This document shows, in pieces, positions 21,372 through 33,582 of a stretch of DNA of 64,000 nucleotides. Numbering within the stretch: the first letter of the stretch is position 1; each line of letters opens with the position of its first letter. Under the pieces are notes generated by a model. It was given only the letters and a program-made list of their open reading frames with translations, did no database searches and was not told the DNA's origin. This DNA comes from Atrichornis clamosus (lineage: Eukaryota > Chordata > Aves > Passeriformes > Menuridae): assembly GCA_013400975.1 (NCBI GenBank), contig WBMZ01000367.1, positions 124,001 through 188,000 of the forward strand. The letters are read 5' to 3'. A program made the translations under genes and the position numbers.

Positions 21372-24300
21372 GTGAGTAGGGAGCGCCGATGGGCTCCCGG
21401 TCACGTCTTCCCGAATTCCTTACCCTGTGGGACCGAATCTCGCACTCCTGGCTGAGTCACCGCCCTGCTCAGCTCCGCACTGGTGTTTTGTTTACTCGGC
21501 GTTGGGCTGGGGGTGCGTGAGTGGGTCTCTGTGCTGGGAGAGCGGCTCGTGGTGGGGAGGCGCCTGCCCAGCCGTGCCCCACACTTGTCATCTCTCGCTC
21601 CCTGCACCGCTCTGTACCTCGCCGGCTGTCAGAGGGGCGGTGAAGCCTTTCCACGAAGGCGGAATTCGTGAGTGCCACTCCTCTGTGTCAGCACAGGACT
21701 CCAAATACCTTTGATACCAATTCTCTCTTCAACAACTTTTTTAAAGGCTGAGGTCTTAGGCTGTGGTTAAGCGCTGCAGTACTGACAGTACCGTACAACA
21801 CGATTAATATGCCTTTACAGGTGGGCATTTTAAACTAGTGGTTGTGCTAGGCCTGGGGTAGAGAGCTACTCGCTTATTGTTTCCCTATTTGCTCATACCT
21901 AATCACTGGATCTCACCAGTGCTGTCAGTGTTACAATTGCATCATAGGAAAGCAAACCATAACACTTCCTGATACAAAACCAACTAACGTCATTTGGTAG
22001 CTGCTTGACAGAACTGGGTGATCTTTTAGTTCTGATTTTAAAAAGTTTCTCAGTAAAATGCATGCCAAATCCAACCAATTTGGGATGCAGCTGGGCCCTT
22101 AGATATGCCTAGAGATGTCCTTAAATAGTACCAAATTATAATCTGTTCTTTCACATTGAAGTAGAGGACTTGTTTTCTTTGGAGCAAGTGATAAAAGTTT
22201 TTTAGTGTATTTTTTTTCCTGGCTTTCTGTTGTCAGAGGAACAAATAAATCGAATTTGTTCCTGGTATGAACTCTGACATTTGGGTTTGAAAGGGAAGGG
22301 AGGTGTGGGGGTGGAGATAGCTCGTAATAGTCATTCTTCATTTTCTGCTGTATGGCTCTTGGCAGAAAGCTTGCTTGAGCATAAGGCAGTGGAGGGATTA
22401 AAAGAATAGTGCAAGAATCTGTACAAGTTCATGGTATTGTGTACTTTCTTTAGCTTATTACTGATTTGCGAGCTTCTGAAGTGTTGACAGGTCAAACCTA
22501 CATCCCTAGATACAAGCAGAGCCTTGTGGATGCTGCTGTCACAAGGAAGTATAGCTGCATCTTCTAGTTAACTTGCTTCTTTTAATCTGCTTTACATACC
22601 TGTCATCTTAGAACCACAGCTAATGAGGAGACCTCTGGTGCTTAGGATATAGTGTATCAATTTTGATAACTCAAGACTGATCAGACATTTTTACACTCAG
22701 GTTCTTTTGATAGGTGTCAAGAGTGTAGTCAATTAAGAGTCCAGAGTTTTATGTTGACCATATGTATGCTATGTACTTTAGTGCTGGTCGTGCTATGGGC
22801 ACCTTCCTACAGTGATAGAAAGGAATTGGCAGGTATCAGACATGCAGTTGGTAGTATCTTTAACTGTATTCCTTAATCTTATAATCAGTTTAAGGATTTG
22901 CCCCAGTTCAGTTATCTTAATTGTGATTAGGAGCTAAGCTGTAGTCAGTTTGGGAATGAACTTGTTGGGATGCTTCCTGTCATGCTTGTTGAAAGTTTTA
23001 GAACATATGTTTGCATCACAGATCTTAATGTCCTTTAAAGTGACAATTTTTAAAAAACTTCTTTTAAACTATTACCAATTAAAAATCAAAATGCTTCTTC
23101 TGAGGAAATCAGTTGGTGGGCTAACTTTGTATGTTTTTGGTCAATATATCAGTCTTGCTGCTGGCTGGACTTCTACATTGTTTCACTTGTTCTTGGGGTC
23201 TTTTCTATAGAATTTAAGTATCCTAACACTTTCTAAAGAACTTAAATATTTTACACCATTTCTTAATGTGATGATTCACACTACAAGCATCATTCTTAGC
23301 CCAAGGTGCTACTTATATATCAAATCCATTAAAATCTGTGTGGATATGCTTTTAAGGAAGAATTGCTTAGGTATAGGTGTAATTGATCTGCACTTAAAAT
23401 ATCTTCTAAAATGAACTTCCCATTCCCCTCCTTGCAGGTCTCAGTTAAAGAAGGAAACTTGTCAGACTTCAGATGTGGTACACTTAGAAAGAAAATAAAG
23501 TCATGTTTCTCTAATCAGACTACGTAAAAAAATTCTTTTAAATAAACCTTTCTAAATCTAAGGGATTTCTTACCTTTGATTAAGGTTGTGAATTGATGTT
23601 CCTTATAATTGCTTTCACTTTTCCTGAGCAAAGGTGTTAGCTAACTCTGTGTGTCTGAGTGGAAATATATGAATAGCTGGTACACCAACACTTCAGCATC
23701 TGTTCTTCTTCTATATGTGTTGTTTTAAAGTTCTGGGGTTCATTTAGGTTCAGGAAATATACTTCTTTGACAGCGTAAAGAAAAGTCTGAGCAATGCTCT
23801 TCGCTTCTCTTAGGATGGTTTTATCCTCCTTGCTTCATTTTTACTCTATGCTTATGTTTTTACCCCATCAGTTTGCACCCCTTGTAGACTAACAGGCAAA
23901 CGTGGAATTACATTTAAGTCAGCTTTGTAACCATTTTGGGTTTTGTAAATGTCATAAGCCACGTTCTGTATTCTAGAGAGATTCTAAATTTATATGTGTA
24001 GTATGAGAACTCTTAAGAAGATGGGGGTGGAGGCTGATACAAAGGAAGATGTGTTGCTGTTTCAGGAAGGTGTGGGAGAAGAGTGCTGACAACAGGGCAG
24101 AGCAGGCGGAAAAGGCACACTGAGGACCTTATAACTTGAATTTACATGCTGCAGGAAGGAAATTCATAAAGCTGAGGTGCAGGAGAGAGGTGTGTTTATA
24201 TTTATTTTCTCTTATGCAGTAGAGTAAGAGAATGAATTTAAGTTGCAACTGTCCGTAATTAAATTTGTTTCTTTGGGGCTTCCATGCACTCCATTTAGTA

Positions 24301-25547
24301 CTAGGTAGGAGAATAATGGATAAACTATCTCTTCGGATGAGGCATGAAGAGGTCAAAGCCTGAGTTAAGTGTAAACAATGTGTCATAGCATCATGTAGTG
24401 CATTTTCTCAAAATATTTGGTATTAGGAGTCCTACAGTTCCCAGAAGATCTAATAATGCTGTGAAGGCTGTGTTAGAGAAGTGGTCACACTCTGGGGTGT
24501 GCAGTGGTGAGATCCTGGTGAATTCCATAGGGATGCTTAGCAGGCCCAAAGGCAGTGTAAGTAGCTAGCTATTAACTTGAGCTCGGTGTCTCATGATCCT
24601 AATCAGTGAAAAGCAGTATTCAGTGAGCATACTTCTACAACAATTTTGGAATAAAACCATGTTTTAGTAAATCCTCAGGGTTTATGGGCTTCCAGTTTTT
24701 GGAGAATGAGGAGTTAAGGGATGTAATAAGTGAATAGATGTGGGACGTTTTGACCTGAAATTGCCTATGCTTTTGATTCTAAAATAACTAGTAAATTTTC
24801 ATGAAAAAGTATTTTGGTGCTATGTTCAGGTAAGAACTCATCAAGAGTGTTATTCATGTACTTAGTCAATTATTTCAGTAGCTGATTTTTAAACTTCAGA
24901 CTTTTGGTGGTCTTAATCTTCAAAGATGTCAAATGTTTCACTTGTTGAGCAGTTTGTCCTCAAATTAACTGATATCAGTAAACACTGCACATGACAAACT
25001 TGTTTTATCTGTTCTCAAGAGGTTTCCATTTTTATTGCACCAAAAATACACAGCTACAGAGCGTGATTCACCTGTTTTTCCTAGGCCCGTTTCATCAGCT
25101 AGGTTAATTCATGTTCATCTGTCTTGCATAGGAAAAGGTGAGATGATCTCCTCATTTTTGGTATTTGGAGTTCTATGTGTATCTCTGTTACTAGACGTTT
25201 TTCCCTTCTGTTAAACATGTTAGAAAGCACTTCTGAAGGCCCTGTGGTTAGGGATTTGTTTAATAAATTTTAAAAAAGCAATAAGTAGAAAAGTAAATTA
25301 CTTCAGAGGTATCTATCTAAACAACTGTCAAAAATCTCCTTCACTGAAACCACACTAACTCTGCTCTTAGAATCTGAGTGATTGAGTGCTAGAGGAAGTT
25401 GGTATCTGAGAAACATACTTAATTGCTGATGAAGCACAGCTTCATGAACATTTGCAGCTTCAGAATTCTGTAAGTTGTCTGAAGATAGTTCACAGTAAGG
25501 CAAAGTGTCATGATTGACGAAATCTTCTTGGACCTGTTTCTTCCATT
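21372..25547 (+). other. ROCK1 intron 1, 5' portion without recognised elements
   Basis: The canonical GTGAGT donor opens a 32.1-kb intron. The first 250 bp stay CpG-rich as part of the promoter island, then the sequence becomes AT-rich. No transposon or gene is recognised. An acceptor-like site at 23436-23437 (preceded by a pyrimidine tract) opens a frame in phase with exon 1 that runs to a TAA at 23525 and overlaps an AATAAA, so a cryptic terminal exon is possible but unproven. Confidence 0.6.
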
Positions 25548-25992
25548 CTTTAGATCCAAGTGGAAGGTCCTGCACTTGTGTTGGGGCAATCACCAGTATC
25601 ACTACAGACTGGGTGTTGAACACTTTGCACATCTCCACAGGGCTGCTCTCAGAAGGGCTTGGGGATTTTATCTGAATGTCCATCTTTTCTGTCGGAGTGA
25701 CCTTTTTGCCAGGGCCTGTAGTGTCAGGACAAGGGGCACCGTTTTTAAATTGAAAGAGGGTAGATTTAGATAGGACATAAGGAGGAAGTTTTTTTACTGT
25801 GAAGGTGGTGAGGCACTGGAACAGGTTGCCCAGAGAAGTTGTGGATGCATTGTCCCTCAAAGTGTCCAAGGGAAGGCTGAATAGGACTTTGAGCAACCTG
25901 GTTTAGTGGAAAGTGTTCCTGCCTATGGCAGGCGGGTTAGAACTAGATGGTCTTTAAAGGTCCCTTCCTATCCAAACCAATCCTGTGATTCG
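25548..25992 (+). mobile_element. CR1 LINE fragment with internal deletion (plus)
   Basis: The left part (about 25548-25660) corresponds to CR1 ORF2 sequence: the + strand gives KVLHLCWGNHQYHYRLG, a decayed form of the usual leader before the ORF2 C-terminus. The right part (about 25690-25992) is the ORF2 end and 3' UTR, with GAAAGAGGGTAGATTTAG, GGTTGCCCAGAGAAG and the tail GGTCCCTTCC...CCTGTGATTC. The sequence between them in intact elements is missing, so this copy has an internal deletion. A 197-codon minus frame across it is its antisense shadow. Confidence 0.9.
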
Positions 25993-27299
25993 GTATTTAG
26001 ATCTAAAATAAGACTTCTGGCTGGCCTAGAAATATAATTCCATGTCTTCAAGTTACTGTATCCCAGTTTTCTTTGTACGCAAAAATACCGTTACTGGTTG
26101 CTGTTACCTTCTCACCAGTAGGGATTATGAAATATAAAAGTTTGGTGTTAAGTTAATGATAAAATATACCAATTCATATATTAATCAAAGGTAAAATACA
26201 ACTCTAAGGTGGCTTTGGAATACAGTAATTTGATGGGTTCTTATTTCAGATTGCATCTCAATACTTTTTTTAATATTATGTAAGCCTTTAGAAAGTTAAC
26301 AGTAGAGATGTGGAACTGTCAAAATGTTAGCATTTGTTTCATGGTGTATGGTAGGTTTTACAGAGGACTTAATAGTTAACTTAGCCAATTCTTTGGCTTA
26401 TAAAACTAGGGGCTGTGTAGGAATGTAATTATTTATTTTTCCTATAAAAAGCTTTAATGAGGAATGATAATAGAAAGTTGATGTTAAGACACGTTTCAAC
26501 AGGAGAAATAAGACACCCAAGCAAGCTATAAATGCTCTTACAAAGTAAAAATATTTATAAACAATGTCCTTTTCCCTGGCAACTGCAGAGTGGTTTTTTT
26601 GTTGCTTGAGGGAAGGAAGAAGGAAACACCTGGAATTTGTTTGTTGGACAAATTGAAAATCAACCTGTTGGTCTGTAAATCTTTGAGAGCAGTGATAGCT
26701 TCAGGAGCCACTCACTGAGAACTTGGTAAGTACTGAGAAGGCCTGTGAGCAGATTATGTTGGTAGCCTCACAGTTGCTGTTAGCAGAATTCCCTAAGTCA
26801 TACTTTAGTACTACATAAAAATAAAAAGCTTTTTTAGGTCTCTTACCAAAGAACACTGAGATGTTTGCCTTGATACAGGATGTTTATCTTGAATTTAAGA
26901 GGTCACAAACCATGTAATTAAAAACTTTTTTCTGGTGAATGTTGCTTGATATTATTTATCAAAACTCCTTTGTCATCAAGAAATTGCAGTTCCAAATTGA
27001 GATACTGAAAAACTGAAGTTATTTCTTTGAGAACAAAATTGGCGAATGGTTGAAAACTTTTCTGTCTTTGCCTTAAGTTGTCCAGTAATTCAAGCAGCAA
27101 TAAAGCCAGAAGGATGATGAGATAATATTGGTAAAACTGCAGGCACTGTGCAGACAACACCCAGTTATAATTCAGTTAAAGCAAATGCAAATAATACCAT
27201 CTTTTAGCTTTCTCAACAATCTGCTGTAATAAACACCTGAATTAACACCAACGCACACAGCAGGGACAGCAAACAGGAGGAGCCACATGCAGCAGGAAA
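25993..27299 (+). other. ROCK1 intron 1, unannotated stretch
   Basis: AT-rich intronic sequence with no recognised repeat or coding content. A minus-strand frame of 80 codons at 26918-27160 has protein-like composition but no recognisable family. Confidence 0.5.
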
Positions 27300-27480
27300 A
27301 CTGTGGCACTGGAACTTTGGCCCTGGCTGCCCAGGGCAGTAATGGAGTCCACATCCCTGAAGGGACTTGGCCATATAGATGTGGCACATGGGGACACGGT
27401 TTAAGGATTGTCCTTGGCAGTGCTGGGGGAATGGTTGGACTCAATGATAGAGGTCTTTTCCAACTTAAGTGATTCTGTGA
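27300..27480 (+). mobile_element. CR1 LINE 3' fragment (plus)
   Basis: Sense CR1 3' end: GGCTGCCCAGGGCAGTAATG, the GATGTGGCACATGGGGACA segment, CTTGGCAGTGCTGGGG, and the terminal GGTCTTTTCCAACTTAAGTG with ATTCTGTGA. It is of the same subfamily as the minus copy at 12345-12612. Confidence 0.93.
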
Positions 27481-28871
27481 ACAGTGAACAAGAGCTGAAA
27501 CTGGATCTTTGTGAAGAAAAAAAGTGGTTTGGAGCTGCTCTTGTCCATGTGTTTTGCTGTGCTGATATGATTGGATTGCCTGTACTGTAGTCAGAGCAGA
27601 GATGTCTGTGCAGTCTGCTGAGCACATGCTGTGGTGCATCTTCAGTTACAGCTGTGCAGAGACTGTCTAGACAAGCAGTAGCTGCTTGGCTGGGTTAGCT
27701 GCCCGTGTTGTCAGCAGAGAACCAGCACAGGATCGGCACCAGCTTCTAACTGGAGCACAGGTCAAAGTCTATTCTGATACTAAAAATCTTGTAAAGGATT
27801 GGCTTTCACTAACTGAAAGGTTGCCACTCCCTGTCAATATTTATACAATAAAAACTGTCATGGGGACAGTATGTAATATCTCTTTATTACTAGGTCCTAA
27901 TTTAAATCCAACTGCGGATTTCTTTATTTTAGCTTCTCTTACATTTCTTATATGCATACAGTTTTCTGTTTTTTTCATAGAGCTGAGAAATATGTGAATG
28001 TTTTCTTGGGTTTTTTCAGTTGCATGGTCTGAGATGATACAAAGACCTAATGCTTGGAAACCTCCATAGGAAACACTGCACAAACTAAAACTTCATTTTG
28101 GACTCTAGATTGGAACTAAATGTGTTTCTAGCTTGTGTGTGTCTGGGCTGCAGAACTTATAATTGAACTGGAAACACAAGCGGAACACATCCTTGTTTTT
28201 TCTTACAGATCTTCATGAGTCATAATATTATCTTAAAAAAAACCCTCTTGAATTCTAATAGTTATGCAAATACTGAGTAATTATGTCGTTATATCTTTTC
28301 CTCTTAAAAGCTGCATAGTACTCAGATAATGCTGTAAGTTTTAAGGTATGAATGTATTCAGAGGAAAACCTGCTGTGAGATATCTATGTAGAAAATACGT
28401 CAATACAAGATGGCTATTTTCCTGTGTAATCACGGACTGCTGTAAAGATACTGTTTCTGTGGAGGCTGAGCTTAATTTTTAGCCAATAAATAAAGGCCAA
28501 AAAACCCCCTGACTATACAAAGCTAAGTATGTAATCTGGAATGTGCTTTTTGAAGAAGAGGAAGCCAGGAGCTTCTCTTGATATCTGGAGATTTCAGCTA
28601 GGAGATTTTTTCCTGTTTTGTGGTTGGAGAAGTTATATTTTTCAGCAGGTGGTCAGTAGAAATTGTATTATAGTCGCAACGGTTATTTCCAGTGGGAAAG
28701 TGTGAAGGAATGATGGTTGGGGCATTCATCTCAAAATGGCTACTGTTTGATGATTTCTTTCTTTCATCTAAATGAGTTGCTTTGGATGATGATTTGGAAA
28801 TCTGCCTTTTTAATATTTAATACCATGTGCACAGTGAAAGTAGTATTTTGTTGAGTACAAATGATGGTTAT
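27481..28871 (+). other. ROCK1 intron 1, unannotated stretch
   Basis: Nothing recognisable beyond AT-rich intronic DNA. Confidence 0.5.
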
Positions 28872-29056
28872 TTCACAGAACGATTGAGGCTGGAAGGAAC
28901 CTCTGGAGGTCCCTCATCCCCTGGCCTTAAAGAGCAGCCTAGACCAGATTGCCTAGGATGGCTTTTGAGTATCTCAAAGGTGGTGAACTGCACAACCTCT
29001 TTGGGCAGCCTTTGGTTTTCCACTTCTCAGCAGTACACTTGGTTGATGCTTGACAT
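28872..29056 (-). mobile_element. CR1 LINE 3' fragment (minus)
   Basis: The + strand reads TCACAGAACGATTGAGGCTGG, then GGAACCTCTGGAGGTCC, CAGATTGCCTAGGATGGC, and CACAACCTCTTTGGGCAGCC. This is a minus-orientation CR1 3' end with about 185 bp recognisable. Confidence 0.9.
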
Positions 29057-32000
29057 AGCAAGTAAAATTCACCAAAACTAAACAGAAAAGCCATGAGTAC
29101 TCATTTGGCATTTATTTACAGAGAGTTCTCTAAATGTTTTGGCATTCTTGTTCAGTAAACCTCTTTCTAGCCCAAATAATTTCCTGATATGCATCTGCCA
29201 CAGAAGACCAGAGGAACCTTCTGCATGGAGGCATTTGGAGATTTTAAGCATAAAGTTTTGTATCTGAGGGGCCAGTTGCTGTGAATTAGTAAGCTCATGT
29301 TTAATTTGTGACTGCGATTGAAACAGATGTAGAGTTTTTCTGTTGGAGCTAAAAAGAAAGAGTGAATGCCTTGCTGTGATGTCCAGTTTGCACTCCATGA
29401 GTGCCACTTCAGTTTTTAATGATTATGAAACTTTGTAGCCTTGTGTTTTCTATATCTGTGTACACACATCATTTTCCTTCTGACAGGCAGTGAGGGAAGC
29501 TGAGTAGGACTTCCTTATTGGCATGTGAATGTGAAAGACTTTTTGATACTGATGGGACAGGATTCAAGCAGGGTCTTCAGAGGAGAGACTTCAGCTTCAG
29601 ACTTAGACTTCAGAGAAGCTGAAGTGTAAGGTGTCAGTACAGCAAGCACCATCTTCCTAATGTATGGATGACAGTCCAACATGTGAATTTTACCGTTGAG
29701 ATCTGGGAGCTCATTTGACTACAAGTGTGGAGTGACTTTGGTCAGTACTTAAGAGGGGAGGAAACCTCTCTAGCCAGGAAATAATTGAGTAGTAGTGGAT
29801 GGGAAAGATTCTTCAGGGAAGAGTGAGGCTGAGTGTAGGAGAATGAGTTAGTGCTGGTTATACTCGGCTTGTGCTTTTTTGCAGATGCCGGGTTGTGTAC
29901 ATAATACCAGACAGCACATGAAGCTGTAGTTGAAAGTAGAGATAAAACTGATGCCTCACCACTTTTTACTGATACTATTCACTGCTGTCACTGTTAGAGG
30001 TGGAATCATAGAATTTTTTCATGAGTCCTTCTTTGTTATGAAATCTGATTATGCAAATGTATTTTTATACTAATCTCTTCTTAGAAAGTAGCTTTGATTG
30101 TAGGCATGCAAAGAATCCTGTCGGTATTGAGCTGAGAGAATTTATTCTCCCCTTTCTAAGAGGAAGGGTGGTTCTGCCCCTTTAGAGACAGTTCGTTTAT
30201 TGCTCTAATACATCTTGTCTGAGTATCTGTCCTCCTCCTTTGGCTTAATTTACTGCTAAGTTCATTGACAGTTAAACAAACAATTGCCAGCATAACAATG
30301 ATAAAATTTTTGGTGGTCTTGGGACCATTCAAACCTGCTGTTACATGCTATATATCTTCTTTTGTGGAAATACAGGGCCAAAAGTGGTCCCAGCCAAATG
30401 GTAGGCTCCTGAGGAATTGAAGTTTTTGCTCTGCTGGTATTGGCAACAGTTGTAGTGGCTTTTGAAAGAGGGGGTATTGTTGCCAACACTAGTGCAGCAG
30501 AGGTGGCAACATGAGTAAGAAAATGCCCATGAAGACCTGTGGAGTGAAAACTGAACTATTGATGTGATTGTGTATTTTATTGGATTGCTTTTTGTTCGAG
30601 CAGTGGGTTTGTTGGTTGTTTGGTGGTTTGTGGGTTTGGTTTTTTTTGTTTGGTTGGTTTTTTTCAATACATTGAATTTATAATTGGACATGTCATTATA
30701 AAGCTAGGCTTTCTGTGTAGAGAATAAGTCAGTAGGCTTCCTGGAAGAGCTTTTGTCTTCTGTCTTTCACTAAAATGCGCATGGCTATTTTTAGCCTTTC
30801 TCATACCCCACAAACTGTTTTGTGCATATGGTCTTGGGAAATAGCATGACCTAAAGTGTTTGGAGGTGGTTTTGACTTGTAAAATCAGGTGGTTGGAGAA
30901 ATTGTCAGAGCTAGTCACAGTGTGGTTCTGAATCAAGCTATGAACACTCTTGTTAGGAAGACCATATTAAGGCAAATTCTGGGTTGTTTGTCTAAAGAAC
31001 AGAGTTGTAACACAAAGACTGTCTTGTATGAAGTAACGTGCATGCTCAGAGCTGTTCACTGATTCCGCATGGCAGATTGTTCAGTAAGTAGGACTGTAGT
31101 AAGAAAAGGACTAGAAATCTCTCTTCTTTAATTCTTGATGACTGTAAGGTCACAGGAGTCTTTGAAGTTTTCTCCTTTTGTTTCTTTTCTGTCCTCAAAT
31201 GTTTTCCGTCTTTGATAAGAAAGCTTTTGTCCTTCTTAATGCAATGTATACATAATACTGTTATTGTCAGTAGTTTGAACTTGAGATACAAGCAAAGATG
31301 CCATTTGGAGGTAAAATGGGGGTGTTAAGATGCTGGTGCTGCTGGAGCTGCTTTGGTTCTGGGTCTGCAGTGACTGTAGACAGCTCCTCCGTGACTTTCT
31401 GCCTTTGGTACAATTGATTTTGACTGCCATCAGGGAAGAGTCAGGATGGCTGCATTGTTCTTTTCATTTGGTCATCTCCTCTGAGCTCCTGGCAAAGAAA
31501 GGAGTCAGATTAACTTCACTTTCATATAAAGAATAGTGTCTATCATATAAAGAGTAGTTTCTGTCATAGCTCTTGATAAATTGATGAGAAAGAAGGATCT
31601 GAGAACCATGAATTCTAAGGGAGAGAAAAAGGCAATTTTTTTTTTTTTTAGAATATGTTTTTTCATTGGAGTTTGACAAACTCATAGATATGGTCAAGAA
31701 TAAAAGAAAAGATTGATTAAAACCATTTATTTGCAGGTTGGGAAGTTTCTTTCAAGGTGTCTGAAGCCCTGTGAGTAGAAGCTTAATTTTTCAGTTTAAG
31801 ATTCAACCAGAATAGGCAGCTGAAGATTTTTGCTCAAATCTGGCTATCTTGTGAGAGGTTGACTAACTGTACCAAAGCACAACACCTTTCACTTTCTTTC
31901 TTGAATGTTTCAACATCAGCAAACTTACCTTACAGTGGTGTTACATTATTCATATTTTTGTGGGAGGAAGTAGCAGCATTCAGCAAAGGTGTATTGTAGA

Positions 32001-33582
32001 AACAAGTTGATGAAATGCTAAGCTTTCTTCTGACTGTGAATTCCTCTTACAGGCCCTTACATTTAATTTAAGAAAAAGTCTTATGAGCTGATGGGTTAGC
32101 AAAAGTGGAAAAAAAATGGGACGATGAGTTTTTGAAGAATTACTTTCAAAAGTGATATGATGTCTTTACAAAATATGTTTATTTTGTCAGAGGAACTGGA
32201 ATTAACATAACCTCTTTCATAATAATGGGAAAAGTCACAATCTCTTTTTAACAAGTTACTTGCAACTTTGAGCTAAAGTTTATGCTTATGAGCAGAGAAT
32301 CCTCTGTAGATTTTGCTTTCCTTGGAATTGCATCATGATAAACAAATGGCTTTCAGGTATAATGAAGTGCAGCTCATAGAAATGAGCTGGTTTATTTGTT
32401 AAACCTCTTTTCTACATTCAGAAGAAGGTGGAAGCAGTGTTAGCCATAAGAGCATGATTATGTTAGGCAAGATAGCTGTGTCCTCATGTCTGCAAAATAC
32501 AAGAATCACTTAATTTTTAAATTCATAAGGGTGATGTCTGTTGTCAAAATTTTATGTTCTTCACTGTTCAGATAATTTCTGTTTCACTTTTGCAGTAGAA
32601 GTAAAACAAGTAATCAAGTTCTGATATGAAAAGGAGAAGCAAGAAATTGGGCAGTCAGCAAAAATGATTTTGTCAGTAGTGCCAGTCCCATCTATAATGG
32701 TCTCTCGAGTTAATTCTTAAATTCATGCAATGGATGTTTGCCTCCCAATAAATTACTTAATTCTTGACTATTATAAGAAGTAACTTTATCCTTTGATTTT
32801 GAAGTTGTGGAAAGACAATAATTCCATTTAAACACTTCCTCTTGTTTGAGTACCAGTCAAATATGTTCTGAAAAGACACAGAAGTTGAAATGATTGGTGT
32901 GCCGTGTCATCCTCTTGTGTGATACTTAGTAAATAAAATATCAATAGGGAGCATCAGTGCAGTATCCTTGATACTGTGATACATCCTTCTTTACTTTTGA
33001 ATCTTTTTAACTGCAGAACACCACAGATTACAATTATGGTGTGGCAGGGGTAGGGTGCAAGAATAAAAAAAAAAAGCTCTTTTTGGAGAAAGAAGCCTTG
33101 TCTGTCTGAAAGATACATATACAAATACGAGGTTTGGAAAACAGGCGGAGAAATTAGGAAGTTGATAATTCAAGATGATTTTAGGGTTGGAATTGTTTGT
33201 TTGTCCTATGGTGACTTAAGACTTCCTGATTTCTTCAGCCTTTTTGTGAGACTATTTTGAATTTCTGTTTCTTGCATCTAAAATAAGGAAGTACTGCTGC
33301 CCCCCTGCCCCCCTCCCCCCATTTGTGGGTTTGATGGTGTGGAGGCAAGCTACTTTTTGTACTCTTTTTAAGGGGTAGGCAAATTTCGCTGGTAGTACTA
33401 TCAGGTGTTCGAAAAGCTACAAAGGACGTGTCAAACATGAATGGCCAAAAAAACCCACCACAGCAAGACTAAAAAATCAAAAGGAAGATGTGAGTCTGTT
33501 TAACATTGCATTTTCATTGGTACGTTACAAACTGCTATTTTAATATAATCCATTACTTTCAAATTCTTAAGTATTTTCGTGG
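29057..33582 (+). other. ROCK1 intron 1, unannotated stretch with low-complexity tracts
   Basis: No transposon or gene is recognised in about 4.5 kb. Local features are an 11-bp perfect inverted repeat at 29588-29625, a T/G-rich low-complexity tract at about 30598-30666, a near-tandem 22-bp duplication at about 31523-31567 and C-rich runs at about 33299-33320. A minus frame of 109 codons at 29078-29407 has no family I recognise. Confidence 0.5.

Larger units (their letters stand above)
19340..21640. promoter_or_regulatory. ROCK1 CpG-island promoter region
   Basis: CpG density rises sharply at about 19340 and falls after about 21640, while flanking DNA is CpG-poor. The island covers the upstream GC-box block, the core promoter, the 5' leader and the start of intron 1. 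It is interrupted by a CR1 insertion at 19676-20125. A CpG-island promoter fits a broadly expressed cytoskeletal kinase. The boundaries are estimated by eye. Confidence 0.8.

Noticed and set aside
25303..25896. 197-codon minus-strand frame in ROCK1 intron 1 that looked like an antisense gene or retrocopy
   Set aside because: Most of it (25548-25896) is the complement of a plus-strand CR1. The remaining ~80 codons match nothing I recognise and lack a start of their own.
29078..29407. 109-codon minus frame (and 26918-27160, 80 codons) considered as exons of an antisense gene
   Set aside because: No family recognised, no matching splice-site phases between them, and the supporting neighbour at 25303-25896 turned out to be CR1 antisense.
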